Part shown: positions 19,101 to 27,053 of the stretch, in pieces | Numbering within the stretch: the stretch's first letter is position 1 | How the letters are laid out: each line of letters opens with the position of its first letter | Assembly: GCA_020073145.1 (NCBI GenBank) | Contig: JAIQFS010000007.1 | Coordinates: forward strand, 1 to 64,000 | Reading direction: 5' to 3' | From: Terriglobia bacterium | Lineage (GTDB): Bacteria; Acidobacteriota; Terriglobia; Bryobacterales; Bryobacteraceae | DNA length: 64,000 nucleotides | Translations under genes and position numbers: made by a program | The notes under the pieces: model-generated | Databases searched by the model: none | Told to the model about the DNA's origin: nothing | The model's input: the letters and a program-made list of their open reading frames with translations, nothing else

Positions 19101-19600
19101 TAAGTCGGCTGCGAGTTGGAGGTTGTGACCGCGAAACCGTTTAGCGGAATAAGATCGGTGGCCTGGCGGCCGTTCAGCGGCAGATCGACAATCTTCTGGG
19201 TATCCACAATGGTGGTTCCGACCCCCGCCGTACGCGTCTCCAACTCACTGGCAGTCGCCTCAACCAGGACCTTGTCCGACAGTTCGCCCAAGCGCAGGGA
19301 AACGGGGATTTCGGGGTTCGTTCCGACCTGCAGGACAATGCCCATGCGTTCGAACGTCTGAAATCCCATTTTGGTCGCTTCCAGAGTATACGGGCCCAGC
19401 GGCAGATCGGGAATGACATATAGCCCCTTGCTATCGGAAGCCACCGCTCGTTTCAAGCCCGTTTCGGTCTGCGTGACCGTCAATTGGACGCCGGGTACAA
19501 CCGCGCCGCTCTGATCGGTTACGGTACCGCTGATCTGAGCCACCTGCTGGCCGAATACAGTCGCACAACACAACAATGAGAGACCGATAGTTGATTTCAT
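16187..19600 (-). CDS. TonB-dependent receptor with N-terminal carboxypeptidase-like domain
   Basis: 1137 residues. After the signal peptide, residues 22-105 form a carboxypeptidase regulatory-like domain (AQISGTVTDQSGAVVPGVQL and GLYVIPDLPLGPYTLE). A plug-like region with LPLNGRQATDLIPLNG and then a long barrel follow, ending in the aromatic strand terminus QFAFKVMF. This is the Oar-like large-receptor type of Acidobacteria, used to bring oligomers such as glycans across the outer membrane. The N-terminal domain replaces the STN domain. It sits convergent with the GH51 gene. Confidence 0.85.
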   Translation of the reverse strand: MKSTIGLSLLCCATVFGQQVAQISGTVTDQSGAVVPGVQLTVTQTETGLKRAVASDSKGLYVIPDLPLGPYTLEATKMGFQTFERMGIVLQVGTNPEIPVSLRLGELSDKVLVEATASELETRTAGVGTTIVDTQKIVDLPLNGRQATDLIPLNGFAVTTSNSQPTYTMNTGPSIAVAGGMSWSVQYNLDGAPHVDTFVGTSMPLPFPDSLQEFRLSTGAQEASSGGHSGASVDAVTRSGTNAFHGDLFEFFRNSDLNARDFFAAGSDGLKRNQFGGVLGGRIIRDKLFFFLGYQGTTIRQNLVNGSAYVPTAAELKGDFSQFIAAGCPGAAGVAVSPAVLSHFSGPFALSPAALKIAAYLPQTTNPCGHVLYGTPVHQNQLQAPLRIDYQLSPKHNLFARYLITRIDTELPYDITHNVLATNQVGQDDQAQALALGETWLINSTTVNSVHFSGTRVGARTPAAVPFTPQNVGMNFYSYYGFVPILMAGVGFNTDFPANFAAGSDTITNFGFNDDLTLVRGSHQFAFGGGITRSLLNAQSYAFSQGLFIFAGIFGSPLIDFLTGNVVNLHQSNPNPDNVTQNLVGMYASDNWKVTRRLSISYGLRWNPFLPMSFRNGDTYNFSLSNFYANVRSTVVPTAPPGLLYVGDQGVNGKSGMNNQLGHVEPRIGIAWDPTGAGKTVIRAGAGIAYDTIRMDIHENTSSVSPFRLTVIQNFAGPGSLSLDNPYANNPGGNPFPYSYNSRNPVFPSQYLYQGFLPVDPNLKTPAQYTWNFGIQHQASSRLFLSATYVGSAIAHLWDNVDLNPAIWLPGKPVIASPASAAQFGQCAGLQANCGGSAENFRRLLEITNPTAPNVNDYGSITSLDSGGTQHYDGLLSNARWRATDNVDVSANWTWSHCIGLPATNISNLGAVYPHQPYQNNGPQNRHLDMGDCNGNSEDIRHIVNLIIQARTPRFARAWARRIASNWSFSTIYTFRTGAPITASLNSSLDNALNGFASAGNNPVPQRPDQVLPNVYAPNQGQSCSPAPCVSYLNPAAVATPAIGTYGNMGVGTLRGPDFWEWDQAVTREFPLREGVRLQFRAEAFNVTNSVRLGLPNATLSGTYGQITGDQPTTGAGTGISTGTGGRIMQFAFKVMF

Positions 19601-19801
19601 GCTCCCGCCCAGAACCTCGTGGAAAGATACGCAGAAACCCGCGCCGCAACCATTCAGGATTGCTTGCGCGCGAGATCAGTAACTACCCAATCCCTGCAAG
19701 TTCCGCGCTTGTAGGGACACTATATGTCTGGTCGGAGTGATCTGTAAAATTGTTTGTTACGATGTCAGCTATTTGCACCGGCGATACCGAAAGAGTGCAC
19801 T

Positions 19802-20779
19802 TCAAGCGCGCACCCGGCTCCGTATGTTTACTGTCTGTGGGCGGGGCTTCGGACGCGGAGAGTCCTGCGTCTGAACCGGCGGAACTACGCTTCTGAGCAG
19901 TGAGCGGAGCCATAGCGTGCCGGGATCCCGATCCCGCGACTTGTGCCACTGCATGGACTCCTGGAATGTGGCGATGTCAAAAGGCGGTTTGATCAGTTTG
20001 AGGGGCAGGTAGCGTCTATAGAACATCGCTAGACGCCGGTGCAGCGTGGCGATTCTGAAGCCCCCAACCAGCAGTTGAGGGACCAGATTAAAGGCGGTGG
20101 TGACTACCTCGACTCTGCGTTCATGGCCGAATCTCTCCATGAACCATTCATCAAAGGTGGTCAATTCCTGGTGTTTCCCGAACCGCACTACGATATGTCC
20201 CATGCCGAGATAATCATCCAGCGAGATCGTGGATTTGACACTCGTGTTCCCGGACCAAACGACACAGGTGAACTCGTCCTCGAACAACAGCTCCGAAGGA
20301 TGCTCCGCCCCGACGCGTATGGAGGGGACGATGGATAGGTCGATTTCGCCACGGTCGAGCGCATCCATCCCGCCTTCGACGTTGGAGATGAACTCCAGCC
20401 TGATACCTGGCGCAAACTGCTCGATTCGGGGCAGCGCCTCAGTCATCAACACCGTCTCAACATAATCCGACATTAGAACCCTGAACTTGCGAGTGGACGA
20501 GGAGGGATCGAAGACGGGATTGTTGTGGCGGATCGCCTCGGCCTGGAGCAGGAAATTCCGGACGGGTTCCACCAGCGATTCCGCCACTGGTGTCAAAACC
20601 ATCTTTCGGCCGACAGGGACCAGAAGTTGATCGCGAAAGACATCTCTCAAGCGGGCCAACGCGCCGCTGGTCGCCGACTGGCTGAGATGCAGACGACTGC
20701 CCGCGCGCGAAACATTCTTCTCCGCGAACAACGCGTCCAGCGCAACCAGCAGATTGAGATCAAGCCCTTCAAGGTCCAT
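19802..20779 (-). CDS. LysR-family transcriptional regulator
   Basis: 325 residues. The N-terminal winged helix is typical: LDLNLLVALDALFAEKNVSRAGSRLHLSQSATSGALARLR. Residues 95-300 form the periplasmic-binding-protein-like effector domain (RVLMSDYVETVL, LDRGEIDLSIVPS, GGFRIATLHRRLA). LysR regulators usually control a neighbouring divergent gene; here the flanking genes lie on the same strand, with the TonB receptor downstream and 42 bases to the next gene upstream. It may act on the 20822-26926 operon or the receptor. The effector is unknown. Confidence 0.85.
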   Translation of the reverse strand: MDLEGLDLNLLVALDALFAEKNVSRAGSRLHLSQSATSGALARLRDVFRDQLLVPVGRKMVLTPVAESLVEPVRNFLLQAEAIRHNNPVFDPSSSTRKFRVLMSDYVETVLMTEALPRIEQFAPGIRLEFISNVEGGMDALDRGEIDLSIVPSIRVGAEHPSELLFEDEFTCVVWSGNTSVKSTISLDDYLGMGHIVVRFGKHQELTTFDEWFMERFGHERRVEVVTTAFNLVPQLLVGGFRIATLHRRLAMFYRRYLPLKLIKPPFDIATFQESMQWHKSRDRDPGTLWLRSLLRSVVPPVQTQDSPRPKPRPQTVNIRSRVRA

Positions 20780-20821
20780 ATGGCAATTTCCAAAAAATGC
20801 GGCGCCGAATCTAACGTCTTC

Positions 20822-22687
20822 CTACTTGTTTGTTCCCTTCGGCGGGTTTTTCAAACTTGTATACACGGCTTCCACAAACATCGGGGTAGTCCAGGATCCA
20901 GACGTGGCGCCGAAGCGGGTGTCGTAATCGGCGGTAACGCGCGCGGCCTGAACCTGATCGAGCGTTGCACCGCTGCGAAGGAGGTCCTGCACACGGTCGC
21001 GGACGATGACCAGCATGTCCCGATATTCCGCGAGTTCCCACTCATCGCATACACGCCCGTGTCCAGGCACGATCATTGTGCCGTCTTCTTCGTCGTGTTT
21101 ATAGACGGTGCGGTCCAGGATGAAATTGAGCGCATCGAGCTCGCCCTGGATCGTGCCTCCGTTCTTTGTATCGATGTGCGGATAGGTCACCAGATTGAAA
21201 ATGTCACCGGTGACGATCACGTCGGAGCGCCGGAAATGAACGATGCTGTCTGCATCGGTCACAGCGTTCGGCATGTGAAAGATCTCGACCGGCTCGCCAT
21301 TCTGGAACTTCCGCCGTCGCGCTTGCACAAAAGTGTCGCTGGGCCAGCCGTCAGAAGGAGTTTTCAGTGCAATCAAATGGTTCTGGACATTCTGATGACC
21401 GATGATCGTCGCGCCTTTTCCGGCATCCGCGAACTGACCCGAGAAGAATGAACCCTGCACGCTTGGATCGAAGCCCGCCGCACGGAGTTTCACATTGCCG
21501 CCCGTGAAATCCGCCTGGAAACCGGTGTTGACAATGAACTGAATCGGCTTATCGCTGAGCTTTTTGATTGCCGCAATGACCTTGTCCGAAAGGGCCCCGG
21601 CGCCGGCGTTGACGACTATCGGACCCTGGTCGCCCACCTGCACCGCGATATTGCCGCCATCGCCGGTCAGCAGAAAAACGCCGCCCTGCACCGGCAGCAC
21701 ATGGATATCCCCGTCATGCGGCGTTGGGTCGGCGGCGCGGCTCGCCACTAGTGGCCCGGCAGAGGGTTTCAGCTCGGCAAGCGCGGCCTCTCCGGCCGCC
21801 TTTTCGTCGTTGACGCGGTCGAACAGTTCGGCATACATTGTCACCGGACCGCCGAGCGTGGCTAGAAAAGGAATCTTGTTCTTATCCGCAAATTCATGCA
21901 CAAACGGATGCCGGCCCCAGAGGTAGCTTTCCACCTGATCCTCTTTGCGTCCGAGGATCTGTTCCCCGTCATCGCACGCATATTGCCACGCATCTGGCTC
22001 CTTGATGCTACGGCCAAGCGTGTATGTCCGGCTGAACGGTTCATCCAGATAGACTGGATCGCTCACTACGGCGAGATAAGTAATCCGGTCCCCGTGCCGG
22101 ATGAAATGTTCAACAAGGGTAGCCTCGTCGCTTTGGGGTATGCCATTCGCGCGGATCCATCCGCGCTTGAGGTGGGTTGTATAGACAGTCAGCTGATTGC
22201 CTTCGTATTTTCCGGTTGAAAAACCAGACCAGGTGTGCTGGGCGTAAGCCGGCGGATGCGGGCGATCGTCCATCCAGATAGTCCGTGTGCCTTCGGCGAT
22301 CTGCCAATAGTGCTTAATTGCAACCAGACGCTGCGTGTAAGGATCACGTTCTTCCCAGAACCGGAGGTTACCGGGCTGATTGTAGGTATACGGCGGAACG
22401 TAACCCATGCACTGATGCTGCCGGCCCTGAATTCGCGAGGGGTTCCACGCCAGCGCATAAAGCCTGCCGGCCTCACTCAGCGGGATGCCTCCGTATTCGG
22501 CAAGCGCGCCGGAGGCAGTGATCAGTCCGGAATCCTGGAAGGGCAAGGGATACCAGGCGCCTGAGATGTCGATACCGGCAGGCAGGCCGGTGTGGCCCGA
22601 GAAGTCGAGCCCTTGACCGAAGGCGAAAACCGAAGGAAGCACGAGGAGTAATCCCGTGGATGCAGCTATGGTCCAGCGTCTCTTCAT
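20822..22687 (-). CDS. Fusion of GxWEGD-type domain with a degenerate metallo-beta-lactamase domain
   Basis: 621 residues with a signal peptide. Residues 30-290 belong to the GxWEGD secreted family (ISGAWYPLP, WMDDRPHPPAYAQHTW, FSTGKYEGNQLTVYTTHL, IRANGIPQSD). Residues 335-600 are a lactamase-like fold (GGNIAVQVGDQGPIVVNAGAG, GDIFNLV, VPGHGRV). The zinc motif HxHxDH is replaced by GFQADF (residues about 388-393) in NTGFQADFTGGN, leaving only the aspartate; HMPNAVTDADS still has one histidine. It is probably not a zinc hydrolase. ATG 22687 lies five bases after the upstream stop, within an operon. Confidence 0.75.
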   Translation of the reverse strand: MKRRWTIAASTGLLLVLPSVFAFGQGLDFSGHTGLPAGIDISGAWYPLPFQDSGLITASGALAEYGGIPLSEAGRLYALAWNPSRIQGRQHQCMGYVPPYTYNQPGNLRFWEERDPYTQRLVAIKHYWQIAEGTRTIWMDDRPHPPAYAQHTWSGFSTGKYEGNQLTVYTTHLKRGWIRANGIPQSDEATLVEHFIRHGDRITYLAVVSDPVYLDEPFSRTYTLGRSIKEPDAWQYACDDGEQILGRKEDQVESYLWGRHPFVHEFADKNKIPFLATLGGPVTMYAELFDRVNDEKAAGEAALAELKPSAGPLVASRAADPTPHDGDIHVLPVQGGVFLLTGDGGNIAVQVGDQGPIVVNAGAGALSDKVIAAIKKLSDKPIQFIVNTGFQADFTGGNVKLRAAGFDPSVQGSFFSGQFADAGKGATIIGHQNVQNHLIALKTPSDGWPSDTFVQARRRKFQNGEPVEIFHMPNAVTDADSIVHFRRSDVIVTGDIFNLVTYPHIDTKNGGTIQGELDALNFILDRTVYKHDEEDGTMIVPGHGRVCDEWELAEYRDMLVIVRDRVQDLLRSGATLDQVQAARVTADYDTRFGATSGSWTTPMFVEAVYTSLKNPPKGTNK

Positions 22688-22692
22688 CTGTC

Positions 22693-23427
22693 TCACCATC
22701 TGGTCACGCACGGCCGGACTTTCCATCCCGCGCTATCCATCTGTTTCCTGAAATGCGATGCGCTCTGAAAGGGTTGCGCCAGATAATCGGGGTCCTCAAC
22801 GGTACTTGTCACCACCAGATAAGCGTTGCCGTCCGGTTCATTGACGCGGTCAAGATACTCGCTGAGCACAGCGTTCGCGCTGTATGGAACACCGTTCTTG
22901 CGCAAATAACCCGGCCGAATGTTGGTAGTGACCACCTTCAGAGAGCCGGTCGGCTTTTCGCCCCGCCCGGCCGCCACGACTTCCCACAGCGCTTTCGAAT
23001 AACCCTGCCATTGACCGGCTCCGCTTTGGACGGAGCCGAAATGAAGCAGCCGCGTCTGCTCCCCGTTGTCGGCTTCGATTTTCAAAGTGTCCTCATCCTG
23101 CCAGGTGATATGCAGCCGGCCGGGATTATTCATGATGGCGGCCGCGCCATAGCTCCGGCATTGTTCGCCGGACTGTTCGTCTTTGGCGGGATCCCACGCC
23201 TGGGCGATCTTTCGCCCGGCGGGATTGAGAGCAACGCCGCCGAAGTCGCCCTTGAGCGGAGTGACCATGCGATATCGCCAGTCCTCCGTGACCACGGCGA
23301 CCCAGTAGCCGGTGATATCGTAGAGCGCTGCGGCTTTGGCAGTTCGAGGCGGCGCGGGACCGCGGCCGAACTGCGCGTATACGGTGATTGCTAAGAAGAA
23401 AACTGCTACTCCAAAACGCTGGGACAT
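22693..23427 (-). CDS. Secreted GxWEGD-family protein (short form)
   Basis: 244 residues. The signal peptide (VAVFFLAITVYAQFG) is followed by ITGYWVAVVTEDWRYRM, QCRSYGAAAIMNNPGRLHITWQD, LKVVTTNIRPGYLRKNGVPYS and PFQSASHFRKQ. The spacing matches the N-terminal domain of the neighbouring fusion protein. Function unknown. ATG 23425-23427 overlaps the stop of the upstream gene (TGATG), which indicates translational coupling. Confidence 0.65.
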   Translation of the reverse strand: MSQRFGVAVFFLAITVYAQFGRGPAPPRTAKAAALYDITGYWVAVVTEDWRYRMVTPLKGDFGGVALNPAGRKIAQAWDPAKDEQSGEQCRSYGAAAIMNNPGRLHITWQDEDTLKIEADNGEQTRLLHFGSVQSGAGQWQGYSKALWEVVAAGRGEKPTGSLKVVTTNIRPGYLRKNGVPYSANAVLSEYLDRVNEPDGNAYLVVTSTVEDPDYLAQPFQSASHFRKQMDSAGWKVRPCVTRW

Positions 23428-24395
23428 CACAATCCCCTCCGCCGCGCGATGTTGACTTCCGTGCAGGCCGCCATCACCCGCAGGAACTTCTGATATTCGC
23501 CGCGACCGACGACGAACGGATTTGGCTGGCCAGACTGGCGCGTTTTTAGCTGATCGAGCTTTGGCTGAATCGGGTCCATCAGAGGATGATTTTGCAGCTC
23601 GACTTCGACTCCCGCCTTCTTCGTTTCCTCTTCGAAATGCGGCACCGATTCGGCGTACTGGGCAAGACCTTCGTCCGAGACAAATCCCGGCGTCAGGATG
23701 GTGCCCGCATACATGGCACCCATCCTGGTTTTTCCGTTATCGTTGACGGGGAAAATGAATCCCATCGACCCCGGCGTATGGCCCGGCACGGCCACGGGCA
23801 TCAGTCTAAAGTCACCCAGCACGACCGGGTGTCCTTCGGCGAGCACCTGATCATGCCTGGGCAATACGGCCGGAGGGCCGCCTCTGCCGCCACGCGCCGG
23901 AGGATTTTCCATCAGATTCCAGTCCGCATCCGAGAGGTAAATCTTGGAACCGAAATGCTCCTGAAAGTAGGGAGCGCCTCCGAAGTGATCCGCGTGCCCG
24001 TGCCCGACCACGACAATCTTCACCATGGCAGGATCCAGACCGAGCGTTTGGAAGCCCGGCAGCAGCTTTGTCTGCGTGTCATTGGGAGACAATGAATCGA
24101 TCATCAACAGACCGGCGGATGTGCGGATCACATACGCGACCGTCCCCTGATCCCCGATCGCATACACGTTATCAAAGATTTTCGCCGGCTCGATCGGTGG
24201 ATCGCTGGGACTGTTGGCGCGAGGCGCTTCACAGAAGAAGTGTTCCTCGTCCGCCCAGCGGGGGCCGGCCAGCTTTTTGACTTTTTCGACGAGAGCTTTA
24301 ACGGCATCCGAATCCGGCTTGGCCGGGGAGGCAGCCTGAGGTTGCCCGGCGAGCACAGCGGTTGATAGCACGACGGCAGCAATCGCGTTTCTCAT
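23427..24395 (-). CDS. Secreted metallo-beta-lactamase-fold protein (B3-like)
   Basis: 322 residues with a signal peptide (AIAAVVLSTAVLAGQPQA). The zinc-binding motif GHGHADH is complete near residues 129-135, and PGHTPGSMGF supplies the next histidine. This is the active partner next to a degenerate lactamase fold at 20822. The family includes B3 lactamases and many unknown hydrolases. The start ATG 24395 has GAGG six bases upstream. It stands in the minus-strand run 26926-20822. Confidence 0.75.
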   Translation of the reverse strand: MRNAIAAVVLSTAVLAGQPQAASPAKPDSDAVKALVEKVKKLAGPRWADEEHFFCEAPRANSPSDPPIEPAKIFDNVYAIGDQGTVAYVIRTSAGLLMIDSLSPNDTQTKLLPGFQTLGLDPAMVKIVVVGHGHADHFGGAPYFQEHFGSKIYLSDADWNLMENPPARGGRGGPPAVLPRHDQVLAEGHPVVLGDFRLMPVAVPGHTPGSMGFIFPVNDNGKTRMGAMYAGTILTPGFVSDEGLAQYAESVPHFEEETKKAGVEVELQNHPLMDPIQPKLDQLKTRQSGQPNPFVVGRGEYQKFLRVMAACTEVNIARRRGL

Positions 24396-24407
24396 GTTCA
24401 TCCTCGC

Positions 24408-25301
24408 CTAATGAATGACCCCGCCAGCTGGATCGCGAACTCGTTTATTGAACAAATCCACCTCGTCCGCCGGTGCGCACACATCTTCCAGCAGGCCGGT
24501 CCACCCATCTACGGTCTTGATGCCGTTCTTTACCAGCTTGCGGAATCTCTTGAGCTCGCTTACCCACGGCTGTGTATAGATTTTGGGATCGTTGATAGTC
24601 ATCGTCAGCTCCAGCGCGTCGTAAGTGGTGCGCCGGTATCGCTCTTCGAGGACCATGTCGGCGCTGTGAGGATAGCCGTATTGATCCACCCAGGTTCTTT
24701 CGTCCACACCCGTGGTGGTGACCACGAACGTGTCTCCCTCCCAATGTCCCGTCGAATAACCCCACCACCGGGGCAGATCCGGATCCATCAAAGGCGGCCG
24801 CCCGTCAGTCCACAGAATTCTTGTCCCCCAGCCCCATTCAAATTGCTGAATAATGCGGTCCGGCAGCACGCTCATTTCCATCGGATCGACGTAAATCAGC
24901 GCGCGGGTCGGACCCATCGGATTGCAGTGCTGATAAGGATCGCTGTCGTTCGCGGGCGGAACGGCACGCCGGCGTCCGATATCTTCTTCAGGATGTGCGG
25001 CGGCATCGGCGCTCCCCAGGAGGCGGCCGTAGGAGGGCTTGTTGGCGTCGAACATCTTTTTCCCGAGCGCCGTCAGGGGAGGGACCTTTGCGGCATATCC
25101 GCGATCGCCGCAGTCGCGGCACGTTCCACCGCCGCCGTATCCGCCGGGAGATCCGTTGCGGGTCCAGATTCCCGAGAGATCGTGTTTATCGTAAGGCTTA
25201 TTGTCATTGGCGGGATTATGCGCCATGATGCCGCGCCCGCCCTGCGCGAATAGCGCCGGCGAAAAGGCGCACAACAGTGCAGCGTGAATGGTGAAGTTCA
25301 T
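24408..25301 (-). CDS. Secreted GxWEGD-motif protein, uncharacterised family
   Basis: 297 residues. A signal peptide (MNFTIHAALLCAFSPALFA) is followed by KHDLSGIWTRNG, a glycine/cysteine patch with CRDC, CNPMGPTRALIYVDPMEMS, ILWTDGRPPL, STGHWEGDTFVVTTTGVDERTW and DPKIYTQPWVSE. The cysteine pair CRDCGDRGY could bind a metal or form a disulfide, which the other copies lack. It is followed by the lactamase gene after 12 bases and preceded by a DUF6152 gene, so it belongs to the operon. Confidence 0.65.
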   Translation of the reverse strand: MNFTIHAALLCAFSPALFAQGGRGIMAHNPANDNKPYDKHDLSGIWTRNGSPGGYGGGGTCRDCGDRGYAAKVPPLTALGKKMFDANKPSYGRLLGSADAAAHPEEDIGRRRAVPPANDSDPYQHCNPMGPTRALIYVDPMEMSVLPDRIIQQFEWGWGTRILWTDGRPPLMDPDLPRWWGYSTGHWEGDTFVVTTTGVDERTWVDQYGYPHSADMVLEERYRRTTYDALELTMTINDPKIYTQPWVSELKRFRKLVKNGIKTVDGWTGLLEDVCAPADEVDLFNKRVRDPAGGVIH

Positions 25302-25312
25302 GAGCTGAGCCC

Positions 25313-25768
25313 TTATTTGGGTTCCGCAGCCGCGGCAGGCGGAGGCGTTGCGCCGCCCTGCGGCACTTCACCCGGACCACCGCCGGCCACCCCGAGGAGC
25401 ACTTCGCCCTTTTCGTTGAGTAGCTTCAGAATCGCGCCGACTTTCGTCCCGGCGCGCGCGGGCGCCAGCGTGACGGTGATCTTGACGCCCGTGGCGAGTG
25501 CAGCCTCAGACCGCTTCTTGCCCCAGCCGCCCTGAATGAGTTGCGCCGGATTGGGATAAAACTCAGCGCTCCAGTGCGTCACCTCACCCTTGTCGTCGGT
25601 GACATCGAAGAATAATTGCGGGTGCGGGTTGGCGTAGTGGAACTCCGTCACAACTCCCTGGAGCGTGACGGGATGCGACAGGTCATAAGAGGCCCCGGTT
25701 CCGTGGTGCGCCGGCATCGGCAACGCAGCGGCCAGCAGAGCAAACAAAAGGCTGAATCTGAATTTCAT
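25313..25768 (-). CDS. DUF6152-type secreted protein
   Basis: 151 residues with a signal peptide ending at PMPAHH. The mature start HHGTGASYDLSHPVTLQGVV and the ANPHPQLFFDV motif match the DUF6152-like small secreted proteins, as in 5629-6075. It ends with a proline/alanine-rich tail (PQGGATPPPAAAAEPK). It lies 12 bases from the downstream GxWEGD gene and 12 bases from the upstream cytochrome gene. Function unknown. Confidence 0.65.
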   Translation of the reverse strand: MKFRFSLLFALLAAALPMPAHHGTGASYDLSHPVTLQGVVTEFHYANPHPQLFFDVTDDKGEVTHWSAEFYPNPAQLIQGGWGKKRSEAALATGVKITVTLAPARAGTKVGAILKLLNEKGEVLLGVAGGGPGEVPQGGATPPPAAAAEPK

Positions 25769-25780
25769 AGAATCCCTTTC

Positions 25781-26926
25781 CTAGTGGGCCTGGTTCCCGG
25801 CGGGCGTAAGCACCGCAGGCGCGGGTTTGGCGAATCTGCCAGCCGGAACCGCGGCATCGGCTTGAATTTCGGTCACCTTCCATATCGATTGGCCATTGGT
25901 CCAGGTCACGGTCCATTGGTACGGCAGCTTCACGCCCCCCACGTCGCGGTAGTCCGCGTAATCGACCTGATACGGGTTCGTCCCCACAACCGTGCTGACA
26001 TAGCGTACTTGCCGTAAGAGGAGCCCGGTCTCGAGGTCAAAGTACAATTTAAATCTGGTACGGGCCGGACCGGCGCCTTCCATGACTTGCACATCCTTGT
26101 CCCCGACGTCGGTTTGCGGGAATCCCGTGCGCCACTGGCTCGGGGCCTGCCGGATCCCGGAGGGGAAAAACAACTGCGCGTCGAGGCGCGCTCCGTCGGA
26201 TTCAGCACCTGACGCCATCGGCAGCAGCATTACCGGATTGTTCGGTGAGGCGACCCACCCCTGATTCCCGTCGTAAACGGTAGTGCTTGCGCCGTTCTGG
26301 GTGTGGACCACGGTGGCCATCTGCGCCGGGGCCTTGACCCAAAGTTCAAAGGGCACCTGCTGATGATACGTTTCGTAACCTTCGTACGTGCCGCGGATGC
26401 TGTAGCTGGTGTGATTCGCACGCGTGCCGCCGGACGCCGCGACGAATTTCTCCAGCAGTTGGTCGGCTGAGGGACCCGCAACCGCCTGAGGCGGAACTTC
26501 CACCTCATTCGGGTCCTCCTCCGGCGTCCCGTACTGCAGCGCGAGGCTGGGAACCGACTTCGGCCTCTCGTTCCCGTGATGGCAGGAATAACAGGTCACC
26601 ACGGCGCGCCCACCGAAATTGTTTTTGTTGATCGTGTTCACCATCGCCAGCATGTTTCGGGCGATTCGCTTGCGCGGAACGTCTTCGGCGAACTTCTTCC
26701 AGTCCTGCAGGCTTTCCGGCACATGACAGAAAACGCAGTTGAGTCCAAGCGACGCCGAGAAGAAACCCATCGTGCCCATGAATTCGCTTACCGGAATTCC
26801 TTTGAGCACCTGAACGTTGGTGAAGACCTGCTCGGCCAGGGGCTGTTTGTCAGCAGCAGGCTGCGCGCCGAGACGTGCCCCGAGAATCAAGGCAATGAGT
26901 GCGAGGCGTCGAATCGGGTGCATCAT
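25781..26926 (-). CDS. Photosynthetic-reaction-centre-type c cytochrome, secreted
   Basis: 381 residues. A signal peptide is followed by two CxxCH haem motifs: CVFCH at 64-68 and CYSCH at 112-116, in the sequence context EFMGTMGFFSASLGLNCVFCH that is typical of the PSRC cytochrome subunit family found in non-photosynthetic Acidobacteria. The C-terminal 230 residues form a beta-rich domain of unknown use (TYEGYETYHQ, GVKLPYQWTV). It is the first gene of a minus-strand run that continues to 20822. ATG 26926 is chosen for the signal peptide; ATG 26923 is equally possible. Confidence 0.75.
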   Translation of the reverse strand: MMHPIRRLALIALILGARLGAQPAADKQPLAEQVFTNVQVLKGIPVSEFMGTMGFFSASLGLNCVFCHVPESLQDWKKFAEDVPRKRIARNMLAMVNTINKNNFGGRAVVTCYSCHHGNERPKSVPSLALQYGTPEEDPNEVEVPPQAVAGPSADQLLEKFVAASGGTRANHTSYSIRGTYEGYETYHQQVPFELWVKAPAQMATVVHTQNGASTTVYDGNQGWVASPNNPVMLLPMASGAESDGARLDAQLFFPSGIRQAPSQWRTGFPQTDVGDKDVQVMEGAGPARTRFKLYFDLETGLLLRQVRYVSTVVGTNPYQVDYADYRDVGGVKLPYQWTVTWTNGQSIWKVTEIQADAAVPAGRFAKPAPAVLTPAGNQAH

Positions 26927-26970
26927 AATTTGGGCGAATACACCTACCCTGCCACCGCAGGGCAACAAAC

Positions 26971-26999
26971 ACACTATCGAATCGTGATCAATTGGGCAA
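26971..26999 (-). promoter_or_regulatory. Possible promoter for the cytochrome-led operon 26926-20822
   Basis: On the minus strand the elements are TTGCCC (26994-26999), a 17-base gap and TAGTGT (26971-26976), about 45 bases upstream of the ATG. The -10 is imperfect. Confidence 0.35.
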
Positions 27000-27053
27000 A
27001 TCGATTGTTCCAATAATTTGCATCGATACCATCGATAGATGGCCGACCCGCTG

